Translations under genes and position numbers: made by a program
Shown here: in pieces, positions 9,230 through 17,186 of the stretch
Position numbering within the stretch: the first letter of the stretch is position 1
Layout: the number at the start of each line of letters is the position of its first letter
The notes under the pieces: generated by a model
Databases searched by the model: none
Told to the model about the DNA's origin: nothing
The model's input: only the letters and a program-made list of their open reading frames with translations
Assembly: GCA_964387945.1 (NCBI GenBank)
Contig: CAYLYX010000014.1
Span: 25,376-89,375 of the forward strand
From: Parvicella sp964387945
GTDB lineage: Bacteria > Bacteroidota > Bacteroidia > Flavobacteriales_D > Parvicellaceae
Length of the DNA stretch: 64,000 bases
Reading direction: 5' to 3'

Positions 9230-11646
9230 GACTTAATGATTTTTTTAACGTACGTATCTCTAGTCCTACCCGCGATATGCAGAATATAAACTCCTTTTGG
9301 CAAATTTACAAAACTTAAGGAAACTTGTTTTGTCTCTGTTGAGGTAGTCTCACGAAAAATAAGTTGTCCTTGGATGGAATAAATATCTACAAAAGAGATA
9401 AAATCACTTGATTCTATGAACAGTTGGTCGGAGACTGGATTAGGAAAAATAACTACATTACTATTCATATTCTCTTCAATATCAGAATAGTCTACATCAT
9501 ATTGCGTGAGCGAATCACAATTGAAGCCTAAGTTTGATGTCCTATTAGAATCGTACGAATACAACGAATATGACATCCTTGAGTTATTTGTATCTGAGGG
9601 TAGCCAATGATTCAAACCTCCAGATGGAGGGTACGTATCTTTGATGTGATAATAATAGGAGTGCAAAACCACCACTGAATCATTAAAGGAATCCAGAAAA
9701 ATATGGGGTCTCGTCTTCAGACTGGTACAGTTAATGGTTGGAACAGGAACAGCAGTACTGTCGATCTGTCCAATATGCAACCCAAAACCTTCACTATCAC
9801 TACTTCGGGTCCAAATACTAAGAATGGTATCCGTAGGCGAACTCGTCCAAACTGAATGACCATAAGTGGTAGACACCTCATAAACGTCTGCAAGATAATT
9901 TCCTTGAGGGATTCCCAATGATTGGGACAATGGACCATAAGAAGTATATTGAGTACTCAAACAAACCAACTCGGCTGTTCCAATTTGTTGTACATTTTGA
10001 TTTATGATCATACTGTCACTAGAATGGAAAACCCGATATTTTGGCTTTTCTAATCCTTTTAGTGCTCCGAACGCATTCACCAACCCATGTCCAGTCCACT
10101 TGTCATAACCTACATTTGCCATGGGAGGAGCTGCATAAGTTTGTCCTTTGTCGGTTGCCGTTATTTCCAAAATATGTTCAACATCCTCGGGAGCTAGGTT
10201 ATCATACGAATAGCAATCAGGCACATTGTAAAAACTCAACATTAGCGCAACCACTCCAGTCACCTGTGGTGCTGCGGCTGAAGTCCCAGCAAACCCTCGA
10301 TAAAGATTACTCTGAGAGTTTGACAAGAGTCCTTTTGCTTCTATTGTTCTCACCATTGTATCTGAATAAGGAGCAACTAAATCAAGTCCTCTTCCTATCA
10401 AAGGCATGTTTCCAGAATTATTTGTAGGTGCATTCACACTAGGGTTATAAACATGACCGTCTAATCCCGAGCCTCCCACTGAAATTACTCCCTCTTCAAT
10501 GGAGAAGGTAGCGGGAAAGCTATGAGTAGTATCACCTGGTGTACCAGTATTACCCCTAGAAGCGACTATTGTCATTCCATTTCTATAAGCAAATTCGCCC
10601 GCTTCATAACAAAGCACGCAATTCGGGTCCACAACAAAATTATCTGACTCTGGATCCAGTCCCTTTTCTTCCTCACCACCTTTTGCAGCCACAGGAGCTC
10701 CCCATGAACAATTCAGAACATGTAACCCAAATCCAAACCCATGTTGGTCATTATCATTTATCCAACTATCAAAACCTGTGTCAGCGCCACTGTCATAAGC
10801 AGCCTCAATAATAGAAACAGCTCCCCAATCAAGCACAGGATTTGAAGTAAGAGCTAATCCATACGTAGTAACACCAGGATGAGATGAATCTCCTGAAGCT
10901 ATACCGGCAACACCTAAATTATTGTTTCTTTTTGCACCAATGACACCAGCACAGGCCGAACCATGCCCTTGTGCAATCAAGTCCTGATACCAATACTCTC
11001 CATTGAGATCAGCCTCATACCCATAGACAAACCCATAAAACATCTCCAAATCTATATGCGTGGTGTCAAATCCCGAATCGCTAATACCTACCTTTACAAA
11101 AGGCTTACCTGTTTCCAAGGTCCATGCACTATCCACATTGATCATGCCATCAGGAAACGCTGCCGCATGTAAATTAGTTTGATCCACATACAGCGTGTCA
11201 TTTGCACCATAATAATCTACCTTCCAATTATTATGAGCATATAAAATGTAGTCTTCATTACTCAATAACGTCATTACGTCCTCTAATGCAATAGACTCAT
11301 CAAACTGAAGGTTAAGTACTGCCCAAAAGTGCGGAACATAGACCTTCCTCCCGGTACGACTGATGCTAACGGAGTCTGCAGTAGTAAACCTCGTCACCTT
11401 TCTGAAGGTGACATTTTCAAAATCAATTCCTGCATCATTGGACACTAAACGTTGGTAGTACTTTGCATTCATTACCTCATAAAGGTAGCCATTTTTCACC
11501 TCAGAATCATCAATTAATTCAAGGTTTAAGGCCTCATCAGAGAACTTTACAATGAGTTCTCCTGGCACGACATAGGTTTCTTCAATTCTCTGGGTAAGCC
11601 CTTTAAAACCAGTAAATAATAACAGCAAAAACAGTATATTCTTCAT
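9226..11646 (-). CDS. Subtilisin-family (S8) serine protease with T9SS sorting domain
   Basis: An 806-residue secreted endopeptidase. After a signal peptide (MKNILFLLLLFTGFKGLTQ) comes a propeptide-like region to about residue 165, then the S8 catalytic domain: Asp190 in GISDSGFDTTH, His228 in GHGSACAGVIGA, oxyanion Asn366 in SRGNTG, and Ser456 in GTSAAAPQVTG. All key residues are present. A beta-rich domain follows (about 530-720), and the last ~80 residues form a T9SS type A sorting domain (IFPNPVSDQLFI). It is the first gene of an operon with the two propeller paralogues. I found no convincing -7 element in the 134 bases upstream. Whether the propeller proteins are partners or substrates is unknown. 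Confidence 0.93.
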   Translation of the reverse strand: MKNILFLLLLFTGFKGLTQRIEETYVVPGELIVKFSDEALNLELIDDSEVKNGYLYEVMNAKYYQRLVSNDAGIDFENVTFRKVTRFTTADSVSISRTGRKVYVPHFWAVLNLQFDESIALEDVMTLLSNEDYILYAHNNWKVDYYGANDTLYVDQTNLHAAAFPDGMINVDSAWTLETGKPFVKVGISDSGFDTTHIDLEMFYGFVYGYEADLNGEYWYQDLIAQGHGSACAGVIGAKRNNNLGVAGIASGDSSHPGVTTYGLALTSNPVLDWGAVSIIEAAYDSGADTGFDSWINDNDQHGFGFGLHVLNCSWGAPVAAKGGEEEKGLDPESDNFVVDPNCVLCYEAGEFAYRNGMTIVASRGNTGTPGDTTHSFPATFSIEEGVISVGGSGLDGHVYNPSVNAPTNNSGNMPLIGRGLDLVAPYSDTMVRTIEAKGLLSNSQSNLYRGFAGTSAAAPQVTGVVALMLSFYNVPDCYSYDNLAPEDVEHILEITATDKGQTYAAPPMANVGYDKWTGHGLVNAFGALKGLEKPKYRVFHSSDSMIINQNVQQIGTAELVCLSTQYTSYGPLSQSLGIPQGNYLADVYEVSTTYGHSVWTSSPTDTILSIWTRSSDSEGFGLHIGQIDSTAVPVPTINCTSLKTRPHIFLDSFNDSVVVLHSYYYHIKDTYPPSGGLNHWLPSDTNNSRMSYSLYSYDSNRTSNLGFNCDSLTQYDVDYSDIEENMNSNVVIFPNPVSDQLFIESSDFISFVDIYSIQGQLIFRETTSTETKQVSLSFVNLPKGVYILHIAGRTRDTYVKKIIKS

Positions 11647-11780
11647 GTTTTTGTTGACAAGTTAGAGAATACATCTACGCGTTTTTGAACTTTTATACGA
11701 AAGTTTTACACCCTCCTAAACCCAGCGTGAATAATGGATTAAGACAATGGTATGAACCGATAGTTAGTTCGGTTAAATCC

Positions 11781-12458
11781 TTAATCCAACAACCTAGGTC
11801 TTCTTTCCCGAGTCCGTTTAATGGCTTGCTCCATACGCCATTCTTCGATCTTTTTGGTGTTGCCTGACAGTAAAATTTCAGGGACTTTCCAGCCCTTGTA
11901 ATCCGCTGGACGGGTGTAAACAGGAGGTGCTAACAGATCGTCCTGAAAAGAATCAGTAAGTGCGGAGGTTTCATCGTTTAACACGCTTGGAATCAACCGA
12001 ATTAGTGCGTCTGCGACAATTGCCGCTGCTAATTCTCCACCTGTCAACACGTAGTCTCCTACAGAAATTTCACGGGTTATAATATGCTCTCGAATCCTTT
12101 CGTCAATTCCTTTGTAATGGCCACATAGAATGATGATGTTCTTATAGTTCACACTCATCTGGTTTGCCATTTTCTGGTTAAACAATTCACCATCAGGAGA
12201 CATATAGATAATTTCATCATACGTTCTTTCGGACTTCAGTTTATCAATGCACCTCTCAATCGGTTCAATGAGCATTACCATTCCTGCTCCTCCACCAAAA
12301 GCATAATCGTCCAACTTATTGTGCTTGTCCAACGTATAATCTCGAAGATTATGCACCACTACTTCCGCAACACCGTTGTCTATCGCTCGTTTAAGAATGG
12401 AGTGAGAAAATGGTCCATCGAGAAGGTGTGGAACTGCTGATAAAATATCTATGCGCAT
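11781..12458 (-). CDS. trmD: tRNA (guanine-N1)-methyltransferase TrmD
   Basis: TrmD methylates G37 of tRNAs reading CNN/UNN codons, using S-adenosylmethionine. Family motifs of the knotted SPOUT fold are clear: GGGAGMVMLIEPIERC, LCGHYKGIDERI, SVGDYVLTGGELAA, and a C-terminal KIEEWRMEQAIKRTRERRP. The start is ATG at 12458 (225 residues), because the conserved N-terminus MRIDILSAVP begins there; a longer reading to 12500 would overlap truA. It is the last gene of the cmk-truA-trmD set, 10 bases after truA. Confidence 0.96.
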   Translation of the reverse strand: MRIDILSAVPHLLDGPFSHSILKRAIDNGVAEVVVHNLRDYTLDKHNKLDDYAFGGGAGMVMLIEPIERCIDKLKSERTYDEIIYMSPDGELFNQKMANQMSVNYKNIIILCGHYKGIDERIREHIITREISVGDYVLTGGELAAAIVADALIRLIPSVLNDETSALTDSFQDDLLAPPVYTRPADYKGWKVPEILLSGNTKKIEEWRMEQAIKRTRERRPRLLD

Positions 12459-12468
12459 GACGTTATTC

Positions 12469-13197
12469 TTAATATTCAACCTTTGACAAAAATAAACCAT
12501 GCCCTGGAACAGACTTTCCAGCTCTACCTCTATCCTTTGCCAAAATAACTTCTCTAAAACCTTCTAAACTTAGCTTGTATGTTCCAACTTCTAACATTGT
12601 TCCTACAACCGCTCTTACCATATTTCGCAAAAAACGATTGGCGCTGATCGTAAAAACAACCTTGCCATCTTCTACTTCCCAATGAGCTCCGAAAATGTTA
12701 CAGTCATTCGTTTTGGTATCCGTGTTCACCTTGCTAAAGGAAGTAAAATCACGATGTTTTTTCAACTCCTCACAAGCCTTATTCATTACATCAATGTCCA
12801 ACTCTTTGGTGTAATAGTACGCATGAAAACGATCGAACGGATCTTTATTAAAACTAATGTAGTAGTGATACGTTCTTGAAGTGGCCGAAAACCTAGCGTG
12901 CAAGTCGTTTGCTACCGGCTTAATCTGTTTTACCGCAATATCATCTGGAAGCATATGGTTCAACTTAAAACCAACCATTGCAGCATCAATCGCCTCTGCT
13001 GTCTCAAAATGAAAAAAGAACTGAGACGCATGAACACCTGTATCTGTTCTTCCACACCCAGTAACATCCACTTTATTTTGTGGCAACAACTTAACCAGTT
13101 CTCTTTGAATCACTTCTTGAACGGTAATCGCATTTGGCTGAATCTGCCAACCGTGATAATGAGTTCCATCATACTGTATTTCTGCAAAGTAGCGCAT
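12469..13197 (-). CDS. truA: tRNA pseudouridine(38-40) synthase TruA
   Basis: TruA isomerises uridines 38-40 in the anticodon arm. The 242-residue protein carries the catalytic Asp in GCGRTDTGVHA (about residues 47-57), the N-terminal FAEIQYDGTHYHGWQ motif and the C-terminal NRFLRNMVRAVVGTMLEVG. It lies five bases after cmk and ten before trmD, so the three are probably one transcript. Confidence 0.96.
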   Translation of the reverse strand: MRYFAEIQYDGTHYHGWQIQPNAITVQEVIQRELVKLLPQNKVDVTGCGRTDTGVHASQFFFHFETAEAIDAAMVGFKLNHMLPDDIAVKQIKPVANDLHARFSATSRTYHYYISFNKDPFDRFHAYYYTKELDIDVMNKACEELKKHRDFTSFSKVNTDTKTNDCNIFGAHWEVEDGKVVFTISANRFLRNMVRAVVGTMLEVGTYKLSLEGFREVILAKDRGRAGKSVPGHGLFLSKVEY

Positions 13198-13202
13198 GTT
13201 AA

Positions 13203-13904
13203 TTATCTTAACTTCAATAGCGTATCGTTCACCAATCGCACTGCTGCATGAAGGGTTTCTTCCTTTGAAAGGTAAGAATTATTAATGTCAATGGCATCAT
13301 CCGCTCGCTTTAACGGGCTCTCTGCTCGATGGCTGTCTTCGTAATCTCTTGTCTCTATGTTTTGCCTAACCTCTTCAACGGTAATCTGACTTCCCATTTC
13401 GATGAGTTCTTTGTATCGTCTTGCGGTTCGGACATCCATATTTGCCGTAATCCACAGTTTCAGTTCCGCATTCGGGAAAACAACTGTGCCTATATCACGT
13501 CCGTCCATTACAATTCCTTTATGCTTACCCAACGACTGCTGAAACTCTACCAACTTCACTCTTACCTCTTTGATTTTACTCACCGCACTTACAGCTCTGG
13601 CAACAGGCATTGTTCTGATTTCGCTTTCAATGTTTACACCATTCATATAGGTATCAGACTTTCCAGTTGTGCTATTATAGTTAAACGAAACGTTAATGTT
13701 CTCCAAACTTTCAATCAAAGCTTCTCGATCAACCTCTTTTCCCTCGTCTAAAATCCAATCGTTATTGAGAGCATATAGTGTAACGGCACGATACATGGCT
13801 CCAGAATCAATGTAAATGTACTTTAGTTCCTTCGCCAAAGCCTTTGCCAGCGTACTTTTACCACAGGCCGAATGACCATCTATTGCGATTATAATCTTTT
13901 GCAT
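13203..13904 (-). CDS. cmk: Cytidylate kinase
   Basis: Phosphorylates CMP and dCMP with ATP. The 233-residue protein has a P-loop GHSACGKSTLAKALA (residues ~10-24), the NMP-binding MDGRDIGTVVFPNAELKLWI, and TARRYKE. The ATG at 13904 sits only six bases after the T-run of a hairpin that terminates the siaB-siaC transcript, and I see no separate -7 element in that space. cmk, truA and trmD would therefore depend on read-through or on a promoter further inside siaC. Confidence 0.95.
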   Translation of the reverse strand: MQKIIIAIDGHSACGKSTLAKALAKELKYIYIDSGAMYRAVTLYALNNDWILDEGKEVDREALIESLENINVSFNYNSTTGKSDTYMNGVNIESEIRTMPVARAVSAVSKIKEVRVKLVEFQQSLGKHKGIVMDGRDIGTVVFPNAELKLWITANMDVRTARRYKELIEMGSQITVEEVRQNIETRDYEDSHRAESPLKRADDAIDINNSYLSKEETLHAAVRLVNDTLLKLR

Positions 13905-13910
13905 TTGGAT

Positions 13911-13944
13911 AAAAAAAAGGCTGTCACTAGTTACAGGGACAGCC
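13911..13944 (-). terminator. Rho-independent terminator after siaC, directly before cmk
   Basis: On the minus strand GGCTGTC pairs with GACAGCC (7 bp, 12-base loop) followed by eight T. It lies between the siaC stop and the cmk start. Confidence 0.7.
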
Positions 13945-13965
13945 AGCTAATTACTTAAATAAAGA

Positions 13966-14340
13966 TTAAAGCTCTTCTACTTCGATCATTTTGAAAGGGA
14001 TATCAATAATCGCTTGATAATCCTCTCCTGCCTCTAGCATATCCTCATCGTCCTCTTCGTAATACCAGTTAATCTTAACTTCTGTACCTCCTAATGTCTC
14101 TAACTTTTTGAATACATCAAGAATACATTTAGATGAACTTGTATTAAAGTACTCCAACTGAATGTTCACTTCAGTCGTACCTTGAGGCGAGCTTCCGTAG
14201 TTACCAATCCAGTCAATCAATGGCTTGTAGAACTCAATTGAGTTCTCCGGAATTGATCTTCCTTTTAATAGCAACTCTCCGCTTGCTTTAAATTCCACCG
14301 TAGGTGTCTTAGCTGACCCTTCAATTGTTAAGTTATCCAT
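13966..14340 (-). CDS. SiaC-family regulatory phosphoprotein (DUF1987)
   Basis: A 124-residue protein of the DUF1987/SiaC family. In Pseudomonas aeruginosa SiaC is phosphorylated by the kinase SiaB, dephosphorylated by SiaA, and in its unphosphorylated form activates the diguanylate cyclase SiaD. Family features seen here are the N-terminal MDNLTIEGSAKTPTVEF, and LEYFNTSSSKCILD (about 62-75), which carries the likely phosphorylated threonine (about Thr67). The acidic stretch YYEEDDEDMLE follows. It begins three bases after siaB, so the two are co-expressed. No SiaA-type phosphatase or GGDEF protein lies in the window, so the downstream target here is unknown. Confidence 0.85.
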   Translation of the reverse strand: MDNLTIEGSAKTPTVEFKASGELLLKGRSIPENSIEFYKPLIDWIGNYGSSPQGTTEVNIQLEYFNTSSSKCILDVFKKLETLGGTEVKINWYYEEDDEDMLEAGEDYQAIIDIPFKMIEVEEL

Positions 14341-14343
14341 AAT

Positions 14344-14901
14344 TTATTTTTGTTCTATTTTGACAATTAGTGTAAAAAATGAGTATGTATCATCAACTTC
14401 TGTAAAGTCGAATTCTAATTTCTCTCCAGATTTCTTTGCGATATCAATGAAGCCCAAACCTCCACCACCTTTGGCACTCATCTCTCCATTGTTCAATACC
14501 GACTTGTAGTACTCTTTCAATTCTGCACGATCAAAACCATTGATCGTAGTAATTCTGTCTGTTAATTTATCTACGTTCTCCGACAACAAAAAATTTCCAG
14601 TCACCACATTATAATAACCTTCATTTCTTGCAATCATGAATACGGCAGATTTCATCTTTGCAACATCCTCTGGTGATCCTTCAATCTCAAAATCATCAAT
14701 ATGATGATATAAGTTCTGAAGACATTCCACCAGAACATTAAATACTTTTCTTCTTGTTTTAAGAGACTCTTCCAAGTCCTCCATTTTTGATTCCATGATC
14801 TGGAGAACCGAGCTTAACAACTCAGATGTGATGGCACCTTTGAACGAGAGAATAATGTTATTTCTCTCCATGTTTTTATACAATTCAAAAATGTCTACCA
14901 T
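14344..14901 (-). CDS. SiaB-family protein kinase (DUF6272)
   Basis: A 185-residue, probably cytoplasmic kinase of the SiaB family, related to GHKL-type anti-sigma-factor kinases. The N-box-like segment VLVECLQNLYHH (about 57-67, with Glu59 and Asn63) and a glycine-rich GGGGLGF (145-151) correspond to the ATP site. It would phosphorylate the SiaC-like protein encoded three bases downstream. A good -7 element lies 25 bases before its ATG. Assignment rests on length, motifs and pairing with the DUF1987 gene. Confidence 0.82.
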   Translation of the reverse strand: MVDIFELYKNMERNNIILSFKGAITSELLSSVLQIMESKMEDLEESLKTRRKVFNVLVECLQNLYHHIDDFEIEGSPEDVAKMKSAVFMIARNEGYYNVVTGNFLLSENVDKLTDRITTINGFDRAELKEYYKSVLNNGEMSAKGGGGLGFIDIAKKSGEKLEFDFTEVDDTYSFFTLIVKIEQK

Positions 14902-14926
14902 CTATCTTTTATTCGTGCAGCTATTG

Positions 14927-14934
14927 CAAAGATA
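14927..14934 (-). promoter_or_regulatory. -7 element for the siaB-siaC operon
   Basis: Minus-strand TATCTTTG, an exact TAnnTTTG match, with 25 bases between it and the siaB ATG. An A/T-rich tract with a ten-base T-run on the plus strand lies just upstream. Confidence 0.6.
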
Positions 14935-15036
14935 AAAGATTTGACCAAATATTAAATATTTGAGTTTTTTTTTTTCAAAATGCGAACAGAAATCTTCAGA
15001 ATGCAATTTTACTTTAATCCAGATGTCTCGCAGGAA

Positions 15037-15591
15037 TCAGGCTTTGATCATCGATAGATACTTCACTAACTCATTGCAGTAATTCTCAAAATTCATTTGA
15101 TTGTCACCGATCATAATGTCGAAATAGGGTTCATTCTCCTCACTAAATCGTCCAACCTTTAGTTTAGCGTTGCTCTTCGCAATCAAGTACCTCAGCGGAA
15201 CATTAAAATAGCTATTCATGTCTACCAAAATATCAAACTTTTCTCCGAGGAAATTATCGATGTTTCCTCCTTTTGGTATTCCTGCCCAATTCAATTCTTT
15301 TTTGGTAAAAAACTCAAAATCAACTTTTGCTTGCAAGAAATCAGGACTTTCTTTTGCATTATCCCAATACCCCATCATAAAAACCTGTTTGGTTCCAAAC
15401 TCACTTTTGATGTACTTCGCAAACTTCCTAATGTGATCGTATCCTTCTTTGGATTCAATTTTATAAACCAATCCGATAGATCCTGCATCGGCAATATTGC
15501 ACACTTTGGCAACTCTTTTCTGATCTGCTGCCAACTGCTTTCTGAGGACCCTTTTTCCTGCCTGTATCCAAATGGAATCTATCACTTTCAT
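15037..15591 (-). CDS. DUF6913 family protein
   Basis: A 184-residue protein of a Bacteroidota-restricted family annotated DUF6913; function unknown. It has no signal peptide or membrane span, so it is probably cytoplasmic. Visible segments are the basic N-terminus (KRVLRKQLAADQKRVAKV), a central GYWDNAKESPDFLQ and FDILVDMNSYFNVPLRYL. It follows the TIGR02757 gene by 19 bases, but a -7 element in that short gap ends only six bases before its ATG, so it may also be expressed from a nearly leaderless transcript. Confidence 0.75.
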   Translation of the reverse strand: MKVIDSIWIQAGKRVLRKQLAADQKRVAKVCNIADAGSIGLVYKIESKEGYDHIRKFAKYIKSEFGTKQVFMMGYWDNAKESPDFLQAKVDFEFFTKKELNWAGIPKGGNIDNFLGEKFDILVDMNSYFNVPLRYLIAKSNAKLKVGRFSEENEPYFDIMIGDNQMNFENYCNELVKYLSMIKA

Positions 15592-15597
15592 CTAAGA

Positions 15598-15605
15598 CAA
15601 ATGTA
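15598..15605 (-). promoter_or_regulatory. -7 element almost touching the DUF6913 start
   Basis: Minus-strand TACATTTG with six bases before the ATG at 15591. A transcript from here would have a leader of only a few bases. Confidence 0.45.
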
Positions 15606-15610
15606 GTTTT

Positions 15611-16414
15611 TTATTTCCAGCCTTCATCAACGCCTAAACCAAATAATGCGAAATCATATTTAACAGGGTCGATCGGATCTAGCTGCCTTAAATGGCTATC
15701 CAGTTCTTCCACAGACTTCCAATCATTGGCTTTTCGTGAAATCATTCCTAAACTCCTTCCTACATTACCAGTATGAACGTCTAATGGGCAAGATAACTTA
15801 GAACAGGGTACATTTTGCCACAGGCCAAAGTCTACTCCGGCATCAGAAGGTCTCACCATCCATCTTAGGTACATGCATAATCTTTTGGCAGAACTTCCCT
15901 TTCCGGGGTTAGCAACATGTTTTCGCGTTCTAAATCCAAGCTCTTGTCCTTCGAAAAAGAAGCGATGAAAACGTTCCAAGGCTCCTTTTAGGTTCTCCTC
16001 ATCTTCTCGAGGAACGAATAAGGTTTCTAATTCTGTAGTAGCATATATATGCTGCAACCTGCTTATGAAGTATTTTAAATCGACTGCGTTGAAAGTCCTG
16101 TGCACAAAATGGTCAAAAATGGCTAAATCCGAAGATTCATGATTTCGAATAAAATCGTAAGGAGCATGATCCATCAACTCCATGATACGTGTAGCATTTT
16201 GTATGATCATATTTCTTCTTCCCCACGAAATGGTTGAGGTTAGAAACCCAGCGACCTCAATGTCTTCTTTGCTAGAAAACTGATGCGGAATCTGGATAGG
16301 ATCTTCATCTATAAACCCCGGACGATTGAACTTCTCAACTTTTTCGTCAAGAAATTCTTTGAGCTCTTCAAATTTTAATGGACTTTTCAAAAAAAATGTT
16401 TCTCTTTGTGGCAT
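15611..16414 (-). CDS. TIGR02757 family protein (DUF2400)
   Basis: A 267-residue member of the DUF2400/TIGR02757 family, common in Bacteroidota and of unknown biochemical function. Family signatures are STISWGRRNMIIQNATRIM (about 69-87), KRLCMYLRWMVRP, and the C-terminal PLDVHTGNVGRSLGM, which resembles helix-hairpin-helix DNA glycosylase folds. This similarity suggests a nucleic-acid role, but only as inference. It starts 16 bases from the divergent outer-membrane barrel gene. Confidence 0.85.
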   Translation of the reverse strand: MPQRETFFLKSPLKFEELKEFLDEKVEKFNRPGFIDEDPIQIPHQFSSKEDIEVAGFLTSTISWGRRNMIIQNATRIMELMDHAPYDFIRNHESSDLAIFDHFVHRTFNAVDLKYFISRLQHIYATTELETLFVPREDEENLKGALERFHRFFFEGQELGFRTRKHVANPGKGSSAKRLCMYLRWMVRPSDAGVDFGLWQNVPCSKLSCPLDVHTGNVGRSLGMISRKANDWKSVEELDSHLRQLDPIDPVKYDFALFGLGVDEGWK

Positions 16415-16430
16415 ACAAAACTAACAAATA

Positions 16431-17186
16431 ATGAGAGGACTCGTTACACTTGGATTATTCTTATCGCTTTGCTTTGGAGCAAAAGCTCAGGAAGGAAATA
16501 CTGTTCTAAACAGACCACTGAAGAACATCAACTATATGTCTGTGAACGCGAGGTTGGGATATGGTATTGGCAAACCTAAAATGAACCTAGACAATAACTG
16601 GACTGTAAAAGCAAGTGTAATCTCCTACTTTGGTGTAGGCTATAATTTTGTGATCAAGAACAGTTGGGGATTTGATTTACAGATCAACGAAGAAATTGGC
16701 ACATTTACCTATGGTAATGAAGGTCCTGAGTTTAAATCTGGATACTCTACAACGGGAGTTGAGATTGGTGTGAAAAAGACACTCTACAAAAAGAGTGACG
16801 ACACTTTTTTTATCCGAGCGGCCTTTGGTTACAACTTTTTGGTCATTGCAAATGATAACAATGTTTCTTTGAACGCGGATGGCGAAGTCATTTACACCTA
16901 CAACACAAGTGCAAACGCTGGAAACATGTATGTAATTCCTGAACTCGGGTATCAATTCCGTTTTCCTTCAGGCAATCATATTCTAGATTTCTCTGCTGGA
17001 TACAAATACAGCCTTTCTAACGTGGCAACAGTAGACATGACGTTTTTGGATAGCGGAAACCTCAACGAACAAAACTCAAGTAACTTCACCGGACGGTTTA
17101 TTGGTGCAAGTATCCGATACTCCTTTTTGTTCAAAGGTTTTGAGAAAAACGATCCAACCAAACGAACAATTCAAGATCACTTCTAA
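16431..17186 (+). CDS. Outer-membrane beta-barrel protein
   Basis: A 251-residue exported protein with signal peptide MRGLVTLGLFLSLCFGAKAQ. The rest is alternating polar/hydrophobic strands rich in Gly and aromatic residues (for example FFIRAAFGYNFLVI and GYKYSLSNVATVDM), as in 8- to 10-stranded barrels. It does not end in the usual terminal aromatic residue; a polar tail (EKNDPTKRTIQDHF) follows the last likely strand. Specific function not recognised. Its 3' end overlaps the convergent gene by a few bases. Confidence 0.7.
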   Translation: MRGLVTLGLFLSLCFGAKAQEGNTVLNRPLKNINYMSVNARLGYGIGKPKMNLDNNWTVKASVISYFGVGYNFVIKNSWGFDLQINEEIGTFTYGNEGPEFKSGYSTTGVEIGVKKTLYKKSDDTFFIRAAFGYNFLVIANDNNVSLNADGEVIYTYNTSANAGNMYVIPELGYQFRFPSGNHILDFSAGYKYSLSNVATVDMTFLDSGNLNEQNSSNFTGRFIGASIRYSFLFKGFEKNDPTKRTIQDHF

